A stretch of DNA of 64,000 nucleotides from Sphaerolaimus hirsutus (Eukaryota > Nematoda > Chromadorea > Monhysterida > Sphaerolaimidae), in assembly GCA_964036195.1 (NCBI GenBank), contig OZ038457.1, positions 8,211,147 to 8,275,146 on the forward strand. The letters run 5' to 3'. Position numbers and translations under genes: made by a program. Shown piece after piece: positions 56,262-64,000 of the stretch; position 1 is the stretch's first letter; each line of letters begins with the position of its first letter. The notes below the pieces were generated by a model that saw only the letters and a list, made by a program, of their open reading frames with translations, did no database searches and was not told where the DNA came from.

Positions 56262-59200
56262 ATGGCCGCCTGCGCGGAGGCGCTTCGTTTGGCGCTGCGC
56301 GCACATTGCGACCGGCCGGGCGCCGCTGCGGGTGCCGATTTATCGGACGTTTTTGTCGACTTTGAAATGGCCCAGCCTACTGAGAGTGAGGCTGAGGTTT
56401 ATGAGTTGACTGCCAAGGTAAATTGCGAGTACTCGAGTTGTTTTTTGCGCTTTTTTGAGTCTGAAATCCGTCATCAGGTGTTATTTTTTGCTTGTTCGGT
56501 GCCAAACCCACAACACTCCGTCAAATGCCATGTCGAGAAACAATGCAAAGTTTGAAAGTTGCCGGCAATCTGTCGTAATAAATTTGTAAAATTCGCTGTT
56601 AACAGCAATACGACCATATTTGGCTGCTCCTAGACAATTTGTCATTTTGCGGTTGGCAGCCGGAAAAAACCGAACCGAGGAACCGAGAACCGGAATCGAA
56701 AATTTTGAAATTCCCAAATCAAATCGAGCATTTGACAGTGTGCAAACCGAAGTCTGTCGATACATCCCAAAATATGTCGATATCCACCGCCCATGTCGGC
56801 GCCCCTTTGATGTACGCAATACGATACCACCCCCGATACCCCCTCCCAGGTACTCGAGCAAGCCGAAACAGTTCTGGGCGACGTCGCAGTTTACGGGGAT
56901 GGCGCCACCGGAGCGATTCGTCAAGCCATCAAACACCCGTCCGATGCGCAGTGTCAGGCTGCCACTTGGAATGAGATTGTGGCTTGCGTGTGCAGATTGA
57001 GAATTTACCACGACTTGGCTATGAGAATTGGTTGGTAGGAGGTTTGGGGGATGAGCTTTGGATCTATTGTGATTTTATTCATTTTCTTCGGTTTCTCACC
57101 CCCCCCCCCCCTCTGTTCAATTTTGGCTAGTTTTTCAGAATTGTTTACAACCACTTCTTTCTGACACTGCAATTTGATAAAAGTATTTCTCTTTTGTGTC
57201 ATATAAAGTGCGTGAAAATGTCAAGTGAAATGTCAACTGTAAAATACATTGATAACATTTTTCCACTTTGGGATGTCTACTTGAAATGAACACAACCCCC
57301 GCCCGCCAAAAAAACACCAATAAAACGCTTACCCACCAAAATACAGCGCAAGTGCTGCCGCTCATCCTGTGGGAGCTGTGCAGCGGGCCCGTGCCCCCGG
57401 CCGAGTCTCTTGAATCGCACCAGGCGCTAGCCAAGCATTTTGCGCAAATGCTCGATTTTTGCCTCCGATTTGACGAGATCAAAATGTGCACGCCGGCCAT
57501 GCAGAATGACTTTTCATACTATAGGAGAGCTATGCTGAGGGATGGAAAGTACTCGGTGAGTTGTGGCAGGGGTAGGGATGGAACAAGAACCTTTTCAACG
57601 ACCGATTTTTATTTTAAAGTTTGAAAAAATTAAAGGAATTATGTCCTGCATTAGGGTTGGCAAGAGTTTTATGACCGTTTATTTTAACTGCTGAATCTTT
57701 AAAAACGGGGTCACATCTTAAAGCCGCTTTTCCACCCTACATTTACATTGAAGTACCCCCATAAAATTACCTTATCACAACCCCAAGTCTGCTCGCAGCG
57801 GATGGGAGCGGAGCCGAACGGGAACGAGCCGGCCGCCGGCGCGGCCACCACCACGTCCGACAGCGGCTTGGAGCACGTGCCCATGGACATGGCGAACACG
57901 ATCTCGTTCTTCTACGCCGAGCCCACGCCCATGTTGACGACGGCGCGCAAGGCCACCCAGTCGTTCGTGCGCACGCACGCCGACCTGCCCGTGGAGAACA
58001 CCACCGACACGCTGGCCACCATGGCGAATGTGTGCAGGGTCATGGTCGAGCAGCCGTGCGTTTGGGGGGTAGAGCGAGATGGGTTGGGACTTTTCCATGG
58101 GACCGGGATAGGTCCGAACTCGGGATGCCCTATTTTTTACCATCGTAATTATAGAATTTTATCGGGATCGGGATTTTTCTATTTTCAAAATCCGGAAAAT
58201 TATCAGTTTCGAGATCCCGTTTGAGCCCTTCATAGTCATTTATTTCTATCTCCATTTCATTAAATTGCGTGGGGAAAGTGGAAGCGTTCTTCGAAAAGAT
58301 ACGAATGCCTGGAGAAACTCATTAGGTTATAAATAGATGCAGTAGCGTTGAAACAGGTGTCTCCAGGATGTTGACCGGGGGTTTGGATAGATATCAAGCC
58401 GCTTCTCCAGCTGGATAGATAGCTGAAAAAATGATTTTTGGGGTCGCTGGGGGGCAAAATATAGGCTTTTTCAGAGTATAAAAATGGGCAAAAAAACAAA
58501 AGCTCAGCGAATAGTGGCCAAAAAATTTGCTTTGGGATAGATAGCTGATCGATTTGCGGGGGAGGGGCTGCCCTGGGTTGAGATGCAGACATGATATTTT
58601 TGTATCGCCATAGCTGACCGTCGATCACGCACCCATGTTTTTCTCGCTGTTTTATATTTACCCACTCCCAAAATGCACACGCATCCTCTTGTCAGTCCCA
58701 CAATGGTCATTCAAATAACCCGTCTACCCGCCTCGATCCGATCGCAGTAGCCTGTGCGCCCGTTTCCGCAACACGGACACGCGCCTGTTCTGCTTGCGCG
58801 TCATGACCGCCGCCATCATCGTCTACGACCACGTGCATCCCGACGGCGCCTTCGTGCGGAATTCGTCCATTGATGTCGGTGTTTGGTTGGCTTCGTAAAA
58901 CCGCTAGTGTGATTGGATTCTGTAGACGTGAAATAGTCTGCTAGATCGAACATGAAAATCGGAAAATCGACATGCCGTATTTCCTTGAATAAGACCCCCC
59001 TCCTGCCGAATAAATCCCCCCCTTGTTACCCCGGTGAGGAAAATGACTCCCCTTCGAATAACCCCCTCTGATCGGTAGAAAGACAACATATTTGACAAAG
59101 TTTTATTTATTTATGTAACCTTTACGTATTTTTTCGCGACTGACGTTCACTAGCATTGATTTCATCGCTTGAATTATGGGATTTCGTTCTGACTTATGAC

Positions 59201-59605
59201 AGGTTTGTGGAAATAATGTAGGCCTGATTCATACAATATATTGATCGTTAATTTTACTAAATATTCTGATATAAAACTCACCCCTTGAATAACTCCCACC
59301 TCCAAAATATCTGACTCCCCTGGGGTCGTATTCGAGGATATACGGTATATTTAGATATAACCAAAAAACCTGAGACTTCTTTTTAGTTGGTATCTTAGAA
59401 GGTAAGTCTGCCCAGAATCCCATATCAAATACTTCAAACATCCCGAAAATTTCCCGAATCCAATCAGATGCGGCGTGCAATTGGGGAGCTAGCCAAGCTG
59501 CAGACACAGACGGAAAATCTGCTGAACGCTCTGCGCTATAACTGCCCCCACGCGGACGACTCGACCACGCCGAAGCACATCAGGGCGCTCTTGTACAGGC
59601 AGTAG
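56262..59605 (+). CDS. CYRI: CYRI/FAM49 (CYFIP-related Rac1 interactor), complete
   Basis: Six exons join in phase: 56262-56417, 56850-57030, 57347-57555, 57799-58055, 58748-58874, 59468-59605, giving about 355 aa (family about 323). Family landmarks in order: [124 protein letters not shown] proteins bind active Rac1 through a CYFIP-like DUF1394 fold and restrain the Scar/WAVE complex at the leading edge. The N terminus here is [15 protein letters not shown], Ala-rich, without the Met-Gly myristoylation start usual in the family. An Ala/Gly/Pro loop ([16 protein letters not shown]) is inserted before SFFYAE. Divergent from Ptp69D. Introns carry MITEs at 58067, 58353 and 58973. Confidence 0.95.
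58067..58230. mobile_element. Degenerate GGGATC-array MITE in CYRI intron 4
   Basis: Starts about TAGAGCGAGATGGGTTGGGAC and ends GATCCCGTTTGAGCCCT. GGGATCGGGATT words remain in the middle. Old relative of 49968-50564. Confidence 0.45.
58353..58580. mobile_element. Degenerate CAGGGGTCTCC MITE in CYRI intron 4
   Basis: Opens CAGGTGTCTCCAGGATGTTG and retains GGATAGATAGCTG words. The right terminus is not recognisable. Shorter and more diverged than 30590-31095. Confidence 0.5.
58973..59347. mobile_element. Poly-C MITE in CYRI intron 5
   Basis: Ends TGCCGTATTTCCTTGAATAAG and GTATTCGAGGATATACGGTA, with CCCCC blocks next to each end. Ends about 120 bp before the last CYRI exon. Confidence 0.55.
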
Positions 59606-60227
59606 GCAATGTTTTTGTGCACACGGTAGTTGGCAGTGACCGAGAATTGGGAACTTTGGGCTGTTTAGTGTCAATTATTTACCTTGTAGTGTTGACTAAA
59701 AGGTCAAGTGTCATAAAAACTGTCACTTACGTTGCCGCATAACTTTTGACAAGGTGAAAAATTGACCCGCAGCGTGGTAATATTTAACGTATAACTGAAA
59801 CTGTCAATTGACGTGCGCAGAGGCACTTTTTGCGTAAACGTTTCTGCGACTTTGCTTGGCGTCGGCCATCCACAAATTTTACAACTGGTTTCGATTCAGG
59901 GGAGATATTTATGTCAAAATAATAACCTCTATAGCGTATGGACGCGCAGAGTGGAAGGTTTTTTCGCGGTTGAGTATATTTCTAATGATATTTAGATTTC
60001 TGTAGGTACGGATATATTCAATTTTTAAGACATGTCAACTCATTCTTTGTATAACTTTCCGTTTTTTACCTACTGTAGGCATTTTCACAACTGCCACCGT
60101 GATCTGTTTTTTCTTTCTTTTCATTCTTTTTTCGTGCCGGTCGTGGTTAGGACGATGTGAACCTCGTTGTCTACTTATCGCGATTTTTACAACAGGGGCA
60201 AACCCTTGGCCTGTTAAATGTCATATT

Positions 60228-60571
60228 GGCTCTGCGCACACTAGTTTTCACACGAAATTTCGAAAACTTATAAATGAGATTTGAACGTGTTTGAGTTTTC
60301 CACAAGCGTCATTTTTATCTCCGTCAACTGTAGTTGACGGTCACCTCATCGTGGAAAACTCAAATGCGTTCTAAGCCGATTTATTAGTTTTCACACGAAA
60401 TTTCGAAAACTCACAAATCAGTTTAGAACGCATTTGAGTTTTCTACAATGAGTTGGCCGTCAACTACAGTTGATGGAGACTAAAAATGACTCATAGTGGA
60501 AAATTCAAACTTGTTCAAAGCTCGTCTATGAATTTTCGAAATTTCGTGTGATAACTAGTGTGCGCAGGGCC
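60228..60571. mobile_element. Double palindromic MITE, GCGCACACTAGTTTTCAC ends
   Basis: Ends GGCTCTGCGCACACTAGTTT and AACTAGTGTGCGCAGGGCC. Internally two units of ~150 bp, each with CGAAATTTCGAAAACT and a GTCAACTGTAGTTGAC-like palindrome, lie head to tail. This suggests duplication inside the element. Confidence 0.65.
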
Positions 60572-60689
60572 AATGAACCATGCAAATTGAAATTGATACA
60601 TAACGAGGTAGGTGTTAAAAACAATTTTACAACGAAGGGTGGGGAACCTTTGTCCCCGTGTCAAGTCATGCCAATTGGCCACTGAAAAA

Positions 60690-60785
60690 TAAAAGAAAGT
60701 TTTGACGTTTTCATGACAATTTTACATGTCTTTTGACACTTTCATGGATGACATTAGCCATTTTACAGGATTTGGGTGTGGCGCC
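60690..60785. mobile_element. Fragment of CCCTGTAAAATGTCA MITE
   Basis: TTTTACATGTCTTTTGACAC and GCCATTTTACAGGATTTGGG words match the right halves of the family. The left end is not clear. Confidence 0.4.
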
Positions 60786-60922
60786 AGGTTGGCAAATGTT
60801 GTTCAATTTCAATGCCCCTCGCTCCACAGTTTTGTGAATTAATTATTATTATTTTATCTGATTTCGTGATAAACAAGACAATGAGATATCGTCGTCACCC
60901 TAAGTTTTAGTACAATTTTTGT

Positions 60923-61094
60923 TATACTCTGCGGACATCACACTTAGTATGCAAACCTACCATAACCCATCTGAATAATGAACCAACGATTTTAGTTTTT
61001 TCATCATAATGTTTCGTCCTCACTATGTAATGATTAATACAAATTTATCACAAGATTTTATTCAGTAATTTATGGTAGGATTCCGCCGAGTATA
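60923..61094. mobile_element. TA-type MITE, TATACTCTGCGGACATC ends
   Basis: Ends TATACTCTGCGGACATCAC and GGATTCCGCCGAGTATA. Internal ACCTACCATAACCCATCTGA faces TTTATGGTAGG. Closest to 2014-2218. Confidence 0.6.
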
Positions 61095-61295
61095 ATCGTT
61101 TTTCCTCTATTGACAACACTGTGAATAAGGCGGAACTACAAAATTTCTATGGCCATCTTTGCTTTGCATAATTCATGTACAGGTTTTCCGACGATGGAAT
61201 GTGATCACAAGCGTTTTGGCTCATTCTTCTCTCCCATAAGCCATCCGGTTTTGCACCAACAGCATTTTTTGCCGACGCTGTTTTATGTACATATG

Positions 61296-61461
61296 TAGTG
61301 ATGTAAAAAGCGCAGGACCTTGGCGCCAATGGCGTCATAGCGCTTTTCGTTTTGGCGAGGCGTTTTGTTCCTGGCGCCAGGCAAAAATAGCGCCATGAAC
61401 TTTCCACCGCCAAGAGCGCTTTTTGCTTTGGCGCTAGCGCCATGGCGCTTTTACATCACTA
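61296..61461. mobile_element. hAT-like MITE, TAGTGATGTAAAA termini, GGCGCC words
   Basis: Perfect inverted ends TAGTGATGTAAAA and TTTTACATCACTA. The interior is AGCGC/TGGCGCCA words. Flanking octamers tacatatg and tttttatg match at only five of eight positions, so the target duplication is decayed or misjudged. Confidence 0.65.
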
Positions 61462-62100
61462 TTTTTATGACGTGAGCACAGCAACTTTTTCTCTGCAGCT
61501 TTTGTATTTTGTGCTTTGCGCTGATCTATGCAATGATTCCTCTGGCCTGACAGTTCTCTATGGGCATTTTTCTGGGCATGTTTAGTAAATAATAAGTTTT
61601 ATTTGATATTTATTTTTACGTTAGAACTTGTCGTTACTTCATGTACTTTCGCGGGACCATGAAATGAATGTAAAAATAGAGCAGAAAGTTTGGCCTAAAA
61701 TAACCTACTGAACGCTATACGATAAATTCTACCGTATTTTGACGAATAAAGGCACGTGGAAAATTACGTAAAAAGATTCGCCCATTTAAAAAAAATAATT
61801 TATCATTCAGATGAGGTACGGTAGATTTTATGGTAAGGTGTACAATCAGTGGACTACTGCAAGTTAATAAAAGTGACTGCGGGGACGAGAGGATCACAGC
61901 TTCTCTGAAATCAAGCCTGTTCTGAGGTCTGATCAAAGAGAAATCCGTTATCCTAACCGTTACCTAAGGCAACGCGCAAGGTTATTTTTTTTAAATTTCC
62001 AGAGTTGAAAACTCTTAGGGACTCTCTCTCCTAAAATACATGCAATTTGAGCGCTTATCTTAATATGAATGCTGCTGGATGACTGAAATAAGCAATAATC

Positions 62101-63552
62101 TAAACACCTTCCCGGACAAGTTCACCACCCATTTTTTTATTTCACTTCGAATGAAATATCTCCGTCCATGGGGGTGTTATAAAGCTGAAACTTTGTATAT
62201 ATTAAGTTGTAAGACCCCCTTACTCCCCAACAATGGGGGGAGGTGCGGCGACTCACTACAGGGTGGGTCGCCCTATATGCAAAAAAATTTTGTGGCGTTT
62301 TTGGTGTCCCAAGCAAGTTCACCACCCACTTGATTAGCTACACTTTGAAGGCTATATCTCCAGCTGTGAGGGCGGTAGAAAGCTGAAATTTGGGGGATGT
62401 CTTGCCAACAACCCCCCTCACAATACACCAGTGGGGCGGCTGCCGACGACCCACTAAAGCATGGGTCACTGCATAGAAATTTGATAATTTTTCCCAAACA
62501 AGTGTCCCAAACAAGTTCGCCACCCAACTGCATTATAAAAAAATGTTGTGAGAACATACCTGATATAAAATTGAATCAGATATAAACCCTAGTTCTGCTC
62601 ATTAAAAATTTTTCAGTAGGGCACCCACCCTGTCCCATAAACAGCAGATTGAAAATATCACTTTAAACCAATTTTTTGTATCACACTTAAAAAGTTGGTT
62701 TACAAAGTTCACTAGGGGAGGGTCTAAGGTTCAAAGTTATGTAAACAACATAACCTCTCAAATGCTTCCATAAGGAAATTTATTTGGGGTGAATGAAAAA
62801 GTGAAAATTTTGTCAAATTTTCTTCCTGAAATGACATCATTTTGACATCATAGAATTCACCCCAAGTAAAGTTCCTTATGGAAGCATTTTAGAGGTTATG
62901 TTGTTTACATAACTTTGAACCTTAGACCCTTCCCTAGTGAACTTTGTAAACCAACTTTTTAAGTGTGATACAAAAAATTGGTTTAAAGTGAAATATTCAG
63001 TCGGCTGTTTATGGGACAGAGTGGGTGCCCCACTGAAAAAAAAATTTTTTTGGCTGAAATAGTGTTCCAACCCGATTCATTTTTATATTAGGTATGTTGT
63101 TGCAACATTTTTTTAATGCAGTTTGGTGATGAACTTGTTTTGGGACACTTGGGCTGTTTTTAGAAAATGGTTAACTTTATACGCAGTGACCCATGCTTTA
63201 GTGGGTCGTTGGCAGCCGCCCCACTGGTGGATCGTGAAGGGGGTTGTTGGCAATACATCCCCCAAAATTCAGCTTTCTACCACCCTCACAGCTGGAGATA
63301 TGGCTTTCGTAGTGTAGCCAATCAAGTGGGTGGTGAACTTGTTTGGGACACCAAAAACGCCAAAAAAATTGTTGCATATAGGGCGACCCACCCTGTAGTG
63401 AGTCGCCGCACCTCCCCCATTGTTGGGGAGTAGAGGGGTCTTACAACTTTATACATACAAAGTTTCAGCTTTATAACACCCCCATGGACATAGATATTGC
63501 ATTCGAAGTGAAATAAAAAAATGGGTGGTGAACTTGTCCGGGAAGGTGTTTA
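62101..63552. mobile_element. Fold-back element with ~690-bp inverted arms
   Basis: Left end TAAACACCTTCCCGGACAAG, right end CTTGTCCGGGAAGGTGTTTA. Arms pair almost to the centre (about 62793 and 62852), leaving a ~58-bp loop. Each arm is itself built from diverged ~200-bp units that repeat CAAGTTCACCACCCA, GAAATATCTCC and GGCGACYCACTAYAG words. The ends fit a TA target (TA on each side), by inference. No transposase ORF. Confidence 0.85.
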
Positions 63553-63898
63553 TATTAAAAAAACTAAACTGAAGTGGCACGAACACAAACAAACAAACTA
63601 CACCGGTGATTGCCTCAAAGTACAACCTGGAGCAATTGTAAACTAAAACCGAGAATAAAAATCAGACTAGACTCTGGTTTCGCTGCACACGTGTATGTGA
63701 ATCCACAAACTGGTGTACGAATCGATTTCTACATTCAAATGGAAAATCTTGGAATTTTTCGCATTCAAACTCAACCAACTGGAACGAATTTTGCGAAAAA
63801 CACCCAAATTTTCCATTTACACGTGTGTACAGCAGTATACCATAGCACATGGACTTACTAACGGAAATAAGCGAGTACATTACCTTGGCGGACACCTT

Positions 63899-63995
63899 CC
63901 GGACATTTGTGTACGAGTGAGGTGTTACCTCATTCGTTCCAATGACATCATTGGAACGAGTGTGGGTGTTCTCACTTGTACCTAGTGTCCGGAAT
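63899..63995. mobile_element. Small hairpin MITE at window edge
   Basis: CCGGACATTTGTGTACGAG faces TTGTACCTAGTGTCCGG. At its centre TTCGTTCCAATGACATCATTGGAACGA forms a tight palindrome. Length about 100 bp. Confidence 0.5.
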
Positions 63996-64000
63996 ATGTC

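Larger units (their letters stand above)
49584..57966. repeat. Duplicated segment, copy B
   Basis: Same orientation as copy A (40354-49383). Three insertions are private to B: 49757-50881 (with a nested element), 53377-53540 and 53683-54100. Beyond 57966 the CYRI gene continues to its stop, which copy A lacks because of the gap. Confidence 0.93.
59606..64000. other. Region downstream of CYRI, no gene found
   Basis: 4.4 kb without a supported exon. It holds elements at 60228-60571, 60690-60785, 60923-61094, 61296-61461, 62101-63552 and 63899-63995. Short ORFs at 61147-61443 and 63610-63861 have no splice context or recognisable domain. Confidence 0.5.

Noticed and set aside
63610..63861. 83-codon ORF near the right edge
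   Set aside because: Lies between a fold-back element and a hairpin MITE, with partial inverted symmetry around ACACGTGTA. No domain or splice context.
1..64000. CRISPR arrays, rRNA, tRNA genes or bacterial operons
   Set aside because: None seen. Spliceosomal introns and gene families show this is animal nuclear DNA. tRNA genes could be missed by eye; a tRNAscan run would decide.

Overview
This is a gene-poor, repeat-rich piece of an animal nuclear genome. Genes are split into many short exons by GT-AG introns, with two apparent GC-AG introns. The mix of an alpha-2/delta calcium-channel subunit, HSDL2, LSM4, a Ptp69D-type receptor tyrosine phosphatase and CYRI (FAM49) points to a protostome, most likely an arthropod or another ecdysozoan. 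I cannot name the species. All calls rest on reading translations, splice phases and motifs by eye; no database search was run.

Layout from left to right. (1) 938-9315, minus strand: CACNA2D-like gene, its 3' end probably outside the window. (2) 10572-16990: a near-intact Penelope-like retroelement on the minus strand, bounded by two almost identical ~0.6 kb direct repeats. It has a 982-codon GIY-YIG plus reverse-transcriptase ORF and, upstream, a five-exon spliced ORF1 whose first exon sits inside the repeat. (3) 18826-22162, minus: complete HSDL2 in 10 exons. (4) 22978-24060, minus: complete LSM4 in 3 exons. (5) 24061-27517: intergenic, only mobile-element debris seen. (6) 27518-46074, minus: Ptp69D-like receptor phosphatase in about 29 exons. 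(7) 46923 onward, plus: CYRI, divergent from Ptp69D across ~850 bp.

A segment of about 9 kb holding the 5' half of Ptp69D and most of CYRI is present twice: copy A 40354-49383 and copy B 49584-57966, joined at a 200-N gap. The copies are nearly identical but differ by six mobile-element insertions, five of which have perfect 8-bp target-site duplications. Copy B also carries a 1-bp frameshift in a Ptp69D exon. This looks more like two haplotypes placed in tandem by the assembly than a true duplication. Only the CYRI of copy B (56262-59605) reads through to its stop codon.

The rest is dominated by short non-autonomous DNA transposons. At least four hAT-like families (8-bp target duplications) have interiors made of short palindromic words in arrays. 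Others are TA-flanked elements, a poly-C/poly-G family ending in TACCGTATT, palindromes ending in GCACACTAGTT, and a 1.45 kb fold-back element at 62101-63552. Several are nested in one another, which suggests continuing transposition. The genes share no pathway: two are neuronal or membrane proteins (CACNA2D, Ptp69D), CYRI controls the actin cytoskeleton, HSDL2 is peroxisomal/mitochondrial lipid metabolism and LSM4 is RNA processing. The candidate novelty is the Penelope-like element with a LINE-style spliced ORF1.
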